Below, one piece after another: positions 12,065-20,654 of a DNA stretch of 64,000 nucleotides; position 1 is the stretch's first letter, and the number at the start of each line of letters is the position of its first letter. The position numbers were made by a program, and so were the translations under genes. The DNA is taken from NCBI GenBank assembly GCA_021156365.1, contig JAJNDK010000002.1, positions 186,001 through 250,000 on the forward strand, in the 5' to 3' direction. Below the pieces are notes generated by a model. The model ran no database searches and was not told the DNA's origin. It saw only the letters and a program-made list of their open reading frames with translations. The DNA is from Bacteroidota bacterium. Lineage in GTDB: Bacteria > Bacteroidota > Bacteroidia > B-17B0 > Aurantibacillaceae.

Positions 12065-12622
12065 TTATCCTACCATACGTTCCAGTACACCGTCAGCAAT
12101 GCCATACTCCACCGATTCCTCTGCCGACATAAAATAATCCCGGTTAAAATCTTTCATTACTTTCTCGATGGTTTGCCCACAATTTTCTGCCAGGATCTTT
12201 GCTCCAAGCTCTTTTGTTTTTAATATCTCGGCCGCTTGTATTTCTATATCGGTAGAATTGCCACGCGCTCCTCCGCTGGGCTGGTGTATCATTACGCGAC
12301 CGTGTTTCAGCACAAAACGTCTTCCTTCGGCACCGGCGGATAAGAGGATAGATGCCATAGACGCAGCCAGACCGGAACAAACCGTAGATATGGGGCTGCT
12401 GATGCTTTTAATAGTATCGTAAATGGCAAAACCTGATGTTACATATCCGCCCGGACTGTTTATTACCAATTGTATTTCCTTCCCCGGATCTTTTAGCTCG
12501 AGGTAAAGTAAGCGTTCGATCACATATTTTGCCGAATCGTCGTCTACCTGTCCCCACAAAAACACCTTGCGGTTGTTGAGGATCCGTTCGTCGATCATAT
12601 CTTTTAGTCTTGGGGCGCTCAT
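12065..12622 (-). CDS. clpP: ClpP-family serine protease subunit
   Basis: 185 residues, slightly short of house-keeping ClpP (about 195-220) because the N-terminal loop is short. The full triad is visible: Ser88 in SGLAASMAS, His113 in MIHQP and Asp162 in NRDYFMSA. The oxyanion motif NSPGGYVTSG is present. ClpP forms a double ring of 14 subunits and degrades proteins unfolded by ClpX or ClpA in the cytoplasm. It is the third gene of an operon with an ECF sigma factor and a small protein, three bases behind the latter. This suggests a special-purpose second ClpP rather than the clpPX locus; whether another clpP exists lies outside the window. Confidence 0.92.
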   Translation of the reverse strand: MSAPRLKDMIDERILNNRKVFLWGQVDDDSAKYVIERLLYLELKDPGKEIQLVINSPGGYVTSGFAIYDTIKSISSPISTVCSGLAASMASILLSAGAEGRRFVLKHGRVMIHQPSGGARGNSTDIEIQAAEILKTKELGAKILAENCGQTIEKVMKDFNRDYFMSAEESVEYGIADGVLERMVG

Positions 12623-12625
12623 TGT

Positions 12626-12883
12626 TTATCGTTTAAATAGTTTATTTATTTTTTGCCGGAAGCTTTCGTGCTTCCCGACACTGAATATATGCTCCTGTAC
12701 AGCTGTAATTTCTCTTTTCAGGCACAAGCGGCCATATGCTTTTACCAGCTCATATGTCTGCTGCTGGTGCTCACAATTCACCCGGAGCCCATGATCAATA
12801 AGGAGACGGGCATCCATGAGCAAACGATCACCCGGTTCCATCTTCCCGGAGAGGTAGCTCTCTATTAAAACAGTATTATTCAT
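12626..12883 (-). CDS. Small soluble protein between sigma factor and clpP (possible anti-sigma-like regulator)
   Basis: 85 residues, no membrane segment. It opens MNNTVLIESYLSGKMEPGDRLL, resembling the start of small Bacteroidetes anti-sigma or zinc-finger proteins, which carry a GxMxPxE-type helix. The rest is predicted helical. One Cys-His pair (NCEHQQQ) and one later Cys are present, too few for a clear zinc finger. Its start overlaps the sigma factor stop by 8 bp, so the two are translationally coupled. By position it may regulate the sigma factor. Function unproven. Confidence 0.6.
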   Translation of the reverse strand: MNNTVLIESYLSGKMEPGDRLLMDARLLIDHGLRVNCEHQQQTYELVKAYGRLCLKREITAVQEHIFSVGKHESFRQKINKLFKR

Positions 12884-13406
12884 AAAAATCTTCTTTGTTT
12901 AACGAACGTTGTTTGATCACTTCTCTTATTTTCTCCAGGCATTTATATTTTTGTGCAGTGGCCGATCGCTCACCCGAAAATTCAAATTTCGAAGCCAGCT
13001 CTTTCATGCTTAACTTATCGTAATAAACGCCTGTCAACAATTCCATGCATTTTTTTCCTGCTACTGCTACATACCGCAGGAGTCGTTTGGAAACCTGTCG
13101 TTCATTAGGTTCCAACAATTCTGACTGAGCTTCCGATGCCGCTTCTGCCTGCGAGCGTTTCTTTCCTGCCTTCTTCAGCCAGAGGTGCCTGGCAATACCT
13201 GCCACATAAGAGGGCTTATCCTGTATGCTTTCAGGGTCCTCCTTTTCATATAACAGGATGAGCGCATCCTGGAACACATCTTTTGCATCCTCCAGGTTGC
13301 CTCCGGATCTGCTCACGAAAGCAGCCGTTTTCGGGAATGCACGTTCATAAAGGAAAATAAACTGCTCCTCCCTTGTTTGTACCTGCCTGATTGTTTCGGT
13401 TTCCAT
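12876..13406 (-). CDS. ECF-type RNA polymerase sigma factor
   Basis: 176 residues. Region 2 is at about 10-75 (FIFLYERAFPKTAAFVSRSGG, then the DAKDVFQDALILLYEK motif). Region 4 is at about 105-165, with a helix-turn-helix around YDKLSMKELASKFEFSGERSATAQKYKCLEKIREV. ECF sigma factors direct RNA polymerase to stress or envelope genes. It heads an operon with the 85-residue protein and ClpP. Upstream, 13407-13458 is only a short spacer; a TACTTTG-like box lies near 13440 on this strand. Confidence 0.88.
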   Translation of the reverse strand: METETIRQVQTREEQFIFLYERAFPKTAAFVSRSGGNLEDAKDVFQDALILLYEKEDPESIQDKPSYVAGIARHLWLKKAGKKRSQAEAASEAQSELLEPNERQVSKRLLRYVAVAGKKCMELLTGVYYDKLSMKELASKFEFSGERSATAQKYKCLEKIREVIKQRSLNKEDFYE

Positions 13407-13458
13407 AACTGTTTATTATATAGTGCCTGAAAAGAACAAAGTATCACCCTAAAATGTG

Positions 13459-13676
13459 TCAGTTCCCGAATTTTTCTTTTGCCGGGCCAATGCTTTTTCG
13501 ATCCATGAAGTTATCCAGGCCCATCACGAAAAAGGCAGGATCACAAAGCTAATGGGTATAAATGCCCGGAAGCCATAGGAATCGACGGTTACAAAAATAA
13601 CCGACAGGCCGCAGTATACAAGGATAAAAAAATGAACGGGTATTTCGTACCAATCAAACTTCACAGACCTTTCCAT
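13459..13676 (-). pseudogene. Small two-helix membrane protein, frameshifted near its end
   Basis: From ATG 13676 the frame encodes 50 residues with two hydrophobic segments (HFFILVYCGLSVIFV and FIPISFVIL) and stops at 13524. One extra T in the run near 13527-13533 would continue it as FFVMGLDNFMDRKSIGPAKEKFGN to a stop at 13459. That tail reads like real protein, so I infer a one-base loss or a homopolymer error. The start overlaps the upstream small gene by 16 bp. No known family recognised. Confidence 0.45.
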
Positions 13677-13856
13677 TTAAAAAAGAGAAACAGCAGGTAG
13701 CCTATCCACATGACGGTCCAGTGCGGACGGAATTGGTAGTCGGGTGACAAGCCCGGGTAAAGTGTCAACGAAAGGATGCAAGCGGACAAGCGGAAGGAGA
13801 ATGAAGATGCCCGTCACAAATGCCAGGCTGGGTTTTTCTGTTCTACCGCTATTCAT
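13661..13856 (-). pseudogene. Small membrane protein, frameshifted in the middle
   Basis: From ATG 13856 the frame reads a short polar start and one hydrophobic helix (LAFVTGIFILLPLVRL) up to LPGL. Near 13744-13751 the other frame takes over convincingly as SPDYQFRPHWTVMWIGYLL and then FLFFKWKGL, ending at 13661. One extra base explains it. The unshifted frame gives a less protein-like Pro/Arg-rich tail and stops just before the next start. It lies 14 bp after the YCII-like gene, in the same direction. Either a decayed gene or a sequence error. Confidence 0.4.
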
Positions 13857-13870
13857 CTATTTCATTTCCG

Positions 13871-14221
13871 TCACACAACCTCCATAAAACGGTTCAAAAA
13901 GAAAACTTGTGTTTTGAACAGGTTGTTTTGGATAGCCGGATCTTTTCCTGTAATTTCCCTTGCCTCCGTTTCATTTTTCGCCTTGATAATGATCATTCCC
14001 GTATCGCTGTAACGTGCACCCATAACAATCGTTTTCTCTTTGCGAAGTTTGGACAGATAATCGGAATGCTCAGCTGCAAATACCTGCTCATGGAATTGTT
14101 TGGTGGTATCCCAGCCTGCACTTATTGTATACAATACAACGAAATACGATCTTTCCTCCGCCTTTTGTGCATGGCTTTTACAGACGATCAACAACAGTAA
14201 AACGCAAATGATCTTCTTCAT
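13871..14221 (-). CDS. Secreted YCII-related protein
   Basis: 116 residues. A signal peptide (LLLLIVCKSHAQ) is followed by a YciI-like ferredoxin fold: YFVVLYTISAGW, then FAAEHSDYLSKLRKEKTIVMGARYSDTGMIIIKA, then EAREITGKDPAI. The HxxYL...G pattern and the KDP block fit the YCII family, whose members are small possible enzymes or ligand-binding proteins of uncertain role. An exported version is unusual. It may be the first of three co-directional small genes ending at 13459. Confidence 0.75.
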   Translation of the reverse strand: MKKIICVLLLLIVCKSHAQKAEERSYFVVLYTISAGWDTTKQFHEQVFAAEHSDYLSKLRKEKTIVMGARYSDTGMIIIKAKNETEAREITGKDPAIQNNLFKTQVFFLNRFMEVV

Positions 14222-14252
14222 AGATATGTTAATTAAGAAATATTGAGCGAAA

Positions 14253-15005
14253 TTATTTCCTTGGTTTCAGCTGTTTCAGGAACTCGGAGGCATATACAAA
14301 ATCCAGGATCTCTTCGTTGTCGGTAGTAAGGATCTCTTTGTTGGTGCCCGTCCACCAGTTGTTGCCTTTGTAGATAAACAGGATCTTCTGCCCGATCTCC
14401 ATCACCGAGTTCATATCATGTGTGATCACTACTGTTGTCATTCCAAGGTCTTGCGTGATCTCTTTGATGAGCGCATCGATCACCAGCGATGTCTTCGGGT
14501 CCAGACCTGAATTCGGTTCATCGCAAAAAAGATATTTGGGATTGTTGGCGATCGCTCTAGCCAAAGCAGCCCGTTTTTTCATACCGCCCGAAAGCTCCGC
14601 AGGAAAAAGTTTGTTCCTTCCTTCCAACTTCACTTTTGCGAGGCAATAATTCACCCGCTCGTTCTTTTCTTCCTGGCTCATGTTGGTGAACATATCCAGG
14701 GGAAAAGCTACATTCTGCTCCACTGTAAGCGAATCGAACAAAGCACCACCCTGGAAAAGCATTCCGATCTCCTTGCGTACTTCCTGTTTTTCCTTTTCGC
14801 TTTGTTGCGTAAAAGGGCGTCCGTCATACTCCACTACCCCACTATCGGGTGCATGCAGTCCTACCATTACCTTGAGTATGGTGGTTTTACCCGAACCGCT
14901 CTCCCCGATAACAATATTGGTTTTACCCGTTTCGAAAACAAAGGACACATCGTTCACGACTTTGCGGTCGCCGAAAGACTTATTTATGTTTTTGATCTCT
15001 ATCAC
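14253..15005 (-). CDS. mlaF: ABC transporter ATP-binding protein, MlaF-type
   Basis: 250 residues. Walker A GESGSGKT near 34-41, the Q-loop FQGGALFDSLTV, the signature LSGGMKKRAALARAI and Walker B YLFCDEP are all present. The GGALFDSLTV and LSGGM variants are typical of MlaF and related MCE transporters. Together with MlaE it powers phospholipid movement between the inner membrane and the outer membrane to keep outer-membrane asymmetry. The start overlaps the mlaE stop by one base. The substrate-binding MlaD is not next to it; it must be elsewhere or absent from this cluster. Confidence 0.92.
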   Translation of the reverse strand: MIEIKNINKSFGDRKVVNDVSFVFETGKTNIVIGESGSGKTTILKVMVGLHAPDSGVVEYDGRPFTQQSEKEKQEVRKEIGMLFQGGALFDSLTVEQNVAFPLDMFTNMSQEEKNERVNYCLAKVKLEGRNKLFPAELSGGMKKRAALARAIANNPKYLFCDEPNSGLDPKTSLVIDALIKEITQDLGMTTVVITHDMNSVMEIGQKILFIYKGNNWWTGTNKEILTTDNEEILDFVYASEFLKQLKPRK

Positions 15006-15745
15006 TACACCAGCATTAATTGTGTGATCACCAGGTTGGCAACAAGGATAAGAATACTATTGTATACTACCGAACGGGTACTGGCTTTTCCTACTTCCAG
15101 TGCACCACCAGTGGTATAATAGCCATGGTAAGCCGACACCGAAGTGATAATAAAAGCGAAGATCACTGTTTTGGTCAGTGAGTAATAAATATTAAAGGGA
15201 ATAAAAAAGGACTGGATCCCGAAGATATATTCATAGGATGTACAGGCACCGGAAGCAACACCCATGATATAACCACCTAAGACCCCAAGGAACATACTGA
15301 TAGTGATGAGGAAAGGATTGATGAACATGGCAGCTACCACTTTAGGCAGAATAAGGTAACCGGCTGAATTGATCCCCATTATCTCGAGGGCATCGATCTG
15401 CTCCGAAATGCGCATCGTACCGATCTCGGAAGCAATATTGGATCCCACTTTCCCGGCAAGGATGAGGCTCACGATGGTTGGTGAAAATTCCAGCACAATG
15501 GATTCGCGGGTACCTAAACCCACTGCATATAAAGGGATAAAAGGACTGGTAAAGTTGTAGGCCGACTGGATCGTGATAACACCACCCATAAATACGGAAA
15601 TAATTGCTATCAGCCAGAGAGAACCGATCCCGAGGGAATCGATCTCATACAGGATCTGCTTGTAATACATAGAGAATTTCTCCGGTTTGCCGAACACACG
15701 TTTCAGCAGCATAAAGTACCTTCCTATATGATAAAACAATTGCAA
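15005..15745 (-). CDS. mlaE: Lipid-asymmetry ABC transporter permease, MlaE family
   Basis: 246 residues, the family length, with about five to six hydrophobic segments. The conserved coupling motif EIGTMRISEQIDALEIMG sits near 120-140. AGKVGSNIASE before it is also a family mark. It is the inner-membrane permease of the Mla/MCE transporter and works with the ATPase encoded directly downstream. A divergent short lipoprotein gene begins 78 bp away at 15823. Confidence 0.92.
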   Translation of the reverse strand: MQLFYHIGRYFMLLKRVFGKPEKFSMYYKQILYEIDSLGIGSLWLIAIISVFMGGVITIQSAYNFTSPFIPLYAVGLGTRESIVLEFSPTIVSLILAGKVGSNIASEIGTMRISEQIDALEIMGINSAGYLILPKVVAAMFINPFLITISMFLGVLGGYIMGVASGACTSYEYIFGIQSFFIPFNIYYSLTKTVIFAFIITSVSAYHGYYTTGGALEVGKASTRSVVYNSILILVANLVITQLMLV

Positions 15746-15822
15746 AACGCTGCTAATTTACATATTTGCCGCCAATGCAGCAACCTTGTTTTTTGCTTTA
15801 TTATTTGTAACTTTACGGGAGT

Positions 15823-15951
15823 ATGAAAAATCTGCGTCCTTTATTGTTCCTGGCCATACTCGGGCTCGCGCTCTGCACACAAAGCTGCTTCCTATTCCGA
15901 AAAAAGAACGGATGCAATACCTGCCCCAGCTTCAATGGGCGCAGGCATTAA
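15823..15951 (+). CDS. Very small lipoprotein
   Basis: 42 residues from ATG 15823. A hydrophobic leader (LLFLAILGLALCTQSC) ends in a lipobox-like LCTQSC. The short Lys-rich mature peptide follows, with a second Cys pair (GCNTCPSF). I recall similar KKNxCxTCP tiny lipoproteins across Bacteroidota. No function is known. It is divergent from mlaE. Confidence 0.6.
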   Translation: MKNLRPLLFLAILGLALCTQSCFLFRKKNGCNTCPSFNGRRH

Positions 15952-15957
15952 TTTTCA

Positions 15958-15987
15958 TTTTGATCAACGATAATTAATGTACCTTTG
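15958..15987 (+). promoter_or_regulatory. Bacteroidetes-type promoter
   Basis: TTTG at 15958-15961, an 18-nt spacer and TACCTTTG at 15980-15987 match the -33/-7 consensus. The start codon at 16005 follows 17 bases later. Confidence 0.7.
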
Positions 15988-16004
15988 AACAAAATTTTAA
16001 CCGG

Positions 16005-16754
16005 ATGATTGGTATTATTTTCCTCGTCATATTTCTATGCGGCACCGCTGTTATTGTCGGCCTGATCCTGGGCATTGTAGGCTTGTCGACCGACAAGAAA
16101 ACCATGCGGAATGCAGGCTTTATTGCCTTTGGCCTGGGGCTCATTCTCCTCGTATCTACGATCGTATATAGTGTCAACAGGGCTATCAACAAAGTAGGGG
16201 AAGCATTTGAGCCTTTTTCGCACATGGCCGATAGCCTCAACAACGCAGACTATTCCGGCGATGTGACGGAGGATGTGCGTGCATATTTGCTCAACGACAC
16301 CAGCAGCAATGCCACTTTCCGGTATATTAAAGAGGCTTCCTACAAAAAAGAATCATTCATTCCGGATTCGTATTTCACCTATTTCGGATCGGGAGGATCG
16401 GCCCGTTTTCCTCTTATTTATCCTTTTGCCATTCATTGCTGGGATTCGAAGAACTTCGGGACATTAGTGAATGAAGACCAGGTGGTGGATATTCGTTATA
16501 CACCCGGAAATGAGGAAAATATTATTTTCAATGTACAACGCTTTGCCTTCGACGAGCTTTTTATCCTGATGCAAACTTCCACCAGCCAGGAAACAACGGA
16601 CAATGCCTCTGCCGTATTCATGCTCTATGACATGAAAACAAGGACCAGCAAAACATTTACCTCCGAACAGGAAATGCTCAAATCAGCCAAAAAATCGGGT
16701 TATACCGGCGAAGAAACATTGATGAGCATTTGGGATTACGATAGAAAGTTTTAA
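16005..16754 (+). CDS. Membrane-anchored protein of unknown function
   Basis: 249 residues. Two N-terminal hydrophobic segments (IGIIFLVIFLCGTAVIVGLILGI at 2-24 and AGFIAFGLGLILLVSTIVYS at about 37-56) are followed by a soluble, mostly beta domain of about 190 residues with no motif I recognise. The C-terminal domain is probably outside the cytoplasm if both helices span the membrane and the N terminus faces out, but topology is uncertain. The SDR gene begins six bases after the stop and shares the promoter at 15958. Confidence 0.55.
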   Translation: MIGIIFLVIFLCGTAVIVGLILGIVGLSTDKKTMRNAGFIAFGLGLILLVSTIVYSVNRAINKVGEAFEPFSHMADSLNNADYSGDVTEDVRAYLLNDTSSNATFRYIKEASYKKESFIPDSYFTYFGSGGSARFPLIYPFAIHCWDSKNFGTLVNEDQVVDIRYTPGNEENIIFNVQRFAFDELFILMQTSTSQETTDNASAVFMLYDMKTRTSKTFTSEQEMLKSAKKSGYTGEETLMSIWDYDRKF

Positions 16755-16760
16755 AAACAC

Positions 16761-17558
16761 TTGGCACTCTATAAAGATAAGATAGTATGGATCACAGGTG
16801 CCTCTTCGGGTATCGGTGAAGCCCTCGTGAAAGAATTCGCTGCGGAGGGAGCAAAGATTATTTTATCGGCCCGTCGCAGAGAAGAGCTGGAGCGCGTTGT
16901 CAAAGTATCCGATCTGTCAGAAGAAAGCTGCCTCATTTTGCCTTTCGATCTGTCTGAAATAAATTCCTTTTCCGCTAATGCCGGTGAAGCGATAAAAAAA
17001 TTCGGAAGGATAGATATCCTCATCAATAACGGAGGTTTCAGCCAACGGGGCGAGGCTTCCAAAACCACTCTCGAGATCGACCGGAAAATAATGGAAGTGA
17101 ATTATTTTGCCAATATTGCACTCACCAAGATCGTATTGCCATTCATGCTGAAGCAAAAAAGCGGGCATATTGTTACAATCAGCAGCATTGCCGGGAAATT
17201 CGGTTTTTATCTTCGTTCCTCCTACTCCGCTGCCAAACATGCGCTGCATGGCTTCTACGAGTCCTTACGCCTAGAGAACGAAAAAGAAGGGATCAGGGTG
17301 CTCATCGTATGTCCGGGAAAAATAAACACAAACATTTCGCTGAATGCCGTTTCGGACGATGGAAGTGCTCACGGCAAAATGGACCCAAGCCATGTGAATA
17401 GCATGAGCCCTGAACAGTGCGCCAAAGAGATCATCTCCGCTATACAAAAAAACAGGGAAGAAGCTCTGATCGGCGGAAAAGAATTAAATATTGTCTGGAT
17501 CAGGCGCCTGTTCCCACGTTTGTTTTCAAAGATCATCCGGAAGCAAAGCCCATACTAA
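16761..17558 (+). CDS. SDR family NAD(P)-dependent oxidoreductase
   Basis: 265 residues. Rossmann motif TGASSGIG near 12-19, the structural NNGG (a variant of NNAG) at 89-92, catalytic Ser142, and Tyr155 and Lys159 in YSAAK. It resembles the DHRS7-like subgroup of classical short-chain dehydrogenases acting on ketones or alcohols; the substrate is unknown. No in-frame ATG precedes the glycine motif at a sensible place, so the start is most likely the TTG at 16761, six bases behind the upstream stop. Translation is then probably coupled to the upstream membrane protein. Confidence 0.9.
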   Translation: MALYKDKIVWITGASSGIGEALVKEFAAEGAKIILSARRREELERVVKVSDLSEESCLILPFDLSEINSFSANAGEAIKKFGRIDILINNGGFSQRGEASKTTLEIDRKIMEVNYFANIALTKIVLPFMLKQKSGHIVTISSIAGKFGFYLRSSYSAAKHALHGFYESLRLENEKEGIRVLIVCPGKINTNISLNAVSDDGSAHGKMDPSHVNSMSPEQCAKEIISAIQKNREEALIGGKELNIVWIRRLFPRLFSKIIRKQSPY

Positions 17559-17666
17559 GAGTATATCGCGGGCTTCCTCTAATGCAATGGTGGTTTCATT
17601 ATTTTTCCGGCATATTCGCACCTGAAAAATTAGTATAAAAATTCGCATTTACGTATATTTGAAAAT

Positions 17667-20636
17667 ATGCCTGCTGATCTGCGAAGAAGAGAATACCCCC
17701 CTGTTATTGCGATCCTCCTTCTTCTGCTTTCTACGTTTGAAGGTTGGGCACAGTTCAACTCGTTCCGGAATTTCAGTGTAAAAGACGGCTTACCTTCTTC
17801 GGAGGTATATCAAATGCTCCAGGATTCGGAAGGTTATTTGTGGTTCCCTACGGATATGGGGGTGAGTAGGTTTAACGGATATGAATTTAAAAATTTCAGC
17901 ACCGAAAACGGCCTTCCTGATAATACCATCTATGGCGTATATGAAGATGCAAAACACAATATCTGGTTCCGTTCCCTCTCAGGCAAACTTTCTTATTACA
18001 ACAAAACAGGTATTCATACACTGGCCTGCAATGACGAGATCGCGAAAATTATCGGGAACAAGATCATCACATCCATCTATGTTGACAGCAAAGATACGAT
18101 CTGGCTTGGGGTCAAGTCACCACACGAACCCTTCTTACTCAAAATAGCTCCTGCCGGAGCCAAAAAAGATATAAAGAAAATTATGCTGCCAAAGGATGGA
18201 CTTTATATTTACGAAATAGAAGACTCCTTTGTATTTGGGGAGAGCAGGCCCAACTCACATCTTTTAACTATCTACAGGAAAGGTAAGATCATCACGCATA
18301 CCATAAAGACCGATCATCATTTCTGGGCTCTAAGATCGCATGTAATCAGGTTATCCAACAAAAATTACTTTGCTTCGTTAGATAATGTTGCATTTAGTTT
18401 TAATGCTGATACGGTTCTCTATATACATGAAAGTTCGGGGCTTATTCTCAGCCTGACGGAAGACACCAACAAAAGAATGCTGCTGTCTTCCATAAATGGA
18501 GTATGGACAATGGATGCAAAAGGTTTACTGGCAGACAGCAGTTTTATTTTTCTCAATCGGAAAATCACTACATCCATTTATACAGACAAAGAGAAGGGGA
18601 TCTGGATCACTACAAAAGGCCACGGGATCTTTTATATTCCCTACAATAACCTGGGCTACTATGCAACAGAGAACGGATTGCCGGAAAGCAGTATTTCCTG
18701 CCTTGCCGTAATGGATGATAAAGTTGTCACGGGTCATTTGAATGGTGAGATAAGCATCTTTGATAAATACCATGTTCGTACGCACATGCTCCGCGGAAAA
18801 GATACTGAAATCGAAAAACCAAATGAGATAACAAGTCTGCTGGAAGTCGATGCAAACACCCACCTGATCAGCAACAGTAACAATATCTATAGTCTTGATA
18901 TCAGGAACAAGCGGTCAAAAATTATTTTTCCGCACGGTGGAAAAAAAATGATCCGGTCAAAGCGAAACAATTCGATCTGGTTCCTTGGCTTCCATCAACT
19001 GGTTGAATTTGAATCGCTGCCAAAAACACCATACGAAAAAAAATGCGGCTTGCTTTACTATTCGGATAACATTTACGAGGATAAAACAGGGAGGATACTG
19101 ATCTGCTCGAGCAATGGTCTTTGGGCCTATACTAAGAGCTCCGGTTTATCCTTTGAAGGAGAAAAAGATTCCGCTTTCCTTGCACGGATAGTAGATATGG
19201 CCGAAGACAAAAAAGGATGGCTGTGGATGGTAAGTCGCGGAGAAGGCATAATTATAAATACAGGCAAATCATTCATTCATATCAAACAGCAGGATGGGCT
19301 TACGGGCAATATGTGCCGTTGCCTCTATATTGACTCAGACAGTTCGGTATGGGTAGGCACCAATAACGGGCTTAACAAAATTGTGGTGGAGAGTTATCAG
19401 CCATTCCGGTACTCGGTTAAAAGCTACACTTCCAAAAACGGACTTCTGACAAATGAAGTCAATTACATCGTACCCTATAAAAACTGTTTATGGCTCGCGC
19501 ATAACAATGGCATTTCGGTACTGGATCCCGATCGCATCCGTGATAATACGACCCCTCCTCCGGTGTACATTACCGATGTATATGTAAACGAAAAGATCAT
19601 TTATTCTACCGGCGAAATAGAGCTCCGCCACAATGAAAATCACCTGACCATACATTATAACGGACTTTCGTATAAAGATCCGGGACATATTGAATACAAA
19701 TACAGGCTCGTTGGACTGGATACCAACTGGATCTTTACCAATTACACCTCCATCAATTTTCAGGCGATCAGTCCCGGCAATTACAAGTTTGTGGTGTACG
19801 CCAAAAATAATGATGGGTACTGGAGCACTGTACCTGCCATTTTCCGGTTCAGTATCGATCCTGCCTGGTGGCAAACCTGGTGGTTCCGGGTTTTGATGAT
19901 CCTGTTGGTTCTTTTTGTTGTGGGTATCGCCTTTATTTATCGTCTCCGGATTATCCGGCAAAGAGAGATCCAGAAAAATATTCAGCAATCCCGTTTGTCA
20001 GAGGCTGAATTAAAAGCCCTGCGTGCACAGATGAACCCTCATTTTGTTTTTAATGCCATTAATTCGGTTCAGTATTTTATCACCAACAACGATCCTGTCT
20101 CTTCACAAAGATATCTTTCTAAATTTGCGCGACTGATCCGTTATGTGGTCGACAATTCAAAACCATCCAGTATTCCCCTAAGCAAAGAGCTGGAAGCCCT
20201 GAGTTTGTATCTTGATCTCGAAGGGCTCCGTTTCGGAAATCAGTTTGAATATACGATCGACCTGAATCCGGATATTGATGCAGGTTCCATACAAATACCT
20301 TCCATGCTGATACAGCCTTTTGTAGAAAATGCCATATGGCATGGGCTTATGCATAAAGAAACGAAAGGCAGGCTGTCCATTCGGATATATATTAAAGAGG
20401 ACGCACTGATCTGCATGATAGAAGATAACGGGATAGGACGAAAACGCTCGGCAGAGATCCAAAAGGCAAAAAACACCGAATTCCATAAATCGATAGGGAT
20501 TTCAGTAAGCCGCGAACGCCTGGACATTCTCAACCAGCAAAACAAAAGTCGTTTTACCATCATAATAACCGACCTGGAAAATGAATCAGGAGCAAGTACC
20601 GGAACACGGGTAGAATTGAATCTGCCTTTTTATTAA
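17667..20636 (+). CDS. Two-component propeller sensor with LytS-type histidine kinase
   Basis: 989 residues. A signal or anchor segment is at about 13-29. Two large periplasmic seven-bladed propellers follow, made of repeats such as NFSVKDGLPSSEVYQMLQD and GYLWFPTDMGVSRF. Next come a Y_Y_Y domain (about 630-700), a membrane helix (about 735-760), and a LytS-type His_kinase domain with H792 in AQMNPHFVFNAINS plus an HATPase_c end. The kinase lacks a standard HisKA. It should sense an envelope or glycan-related signal and phosphorylate the LytTR regulator encoded 18 bp downstream. Confidence 0.92.
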   Translation: MPADLRRREYPPVIAILLLLLSTFEGWAQFNSFRNFSVKDGLPSSEVYQMLQDSEGYLWFPTDMGVSRFNGYEFKNFSTENGLPDNTIYGVYEDAKHNIWFRSLSGKLSYYNKTGIHTLACNDEIAKIIGNKIITSIYVDSKDTIWLGVKSPHEPFLLKIAPAGAKKDIKKIMLPKDGLYIYEIEDSFVFGESRPNSHLLTIYRKGKIITHTIKTDHHFWALRSHVIRLSNKNYFASLDNVAFSFNADTVLYIHESSGLILSLTEDTNKRMLLSSINGVWTMDAKGLLADSSFIFLNRKITTSIYTDKEKGIWITTKGHGIFYIPYNNLGYYATENGLPESSISCLAVMDDKVVTGHLNGEISIFDKYHVRTHMLRGKDTEIEKPNEITSLLEVDANTHLISNSNNIYSLDIRNKRSKIIFPHGGKKMIRSKRNNSIWFLGFHQLVEFESLPKTPYEKKCGLLYYSDNIYEDKTGRILICSSNGLWAYTKSSGLSFEGEKDSAFLARIVDMAEDKKGWLWMVSRGEGIIINTGKSFIHIKQQDGLTGNMCRCLYIDSDSSVWVGTNNGLNKIVVESYQPFRYSVKSYTSKNGLLTNEVNYIVPYKNCLWLAHNNGISVLDPDRIRDNTTPPPVYITDVYVNEKIIYSTGEIELRHNENHLTIHYNGLSYKDPGHIEYKYRLVGLDTNWIFTNYTSINFQAISPGNYKFVVYAKNNDGYWSTVPAIFRFSIDPAWWQTWWFRVLMILLVLFVVGIAFIYRLRIIRQREIQKNIQQSRLSEAELKALRAQMNPHFVFNAINSVQYFITNNDPVSSQRYLSKFARLIRYVVDNSKPSSIPLSKELEALSLYLDLEGLRFGNQFEYTIDLNPDIDAGSIQIPSMLIQPFVENAIWHGLMHKETKGRLSIRIYIKEDALICMIEDNGIGRKRSAEIQKAKNTEFHKSIGISVSRERLDILNQQNKSRFTIIITDLENESGASTGTRVELNLPFY

Positions 20637-20654
20637 ACATTTATTTCAAACTAT

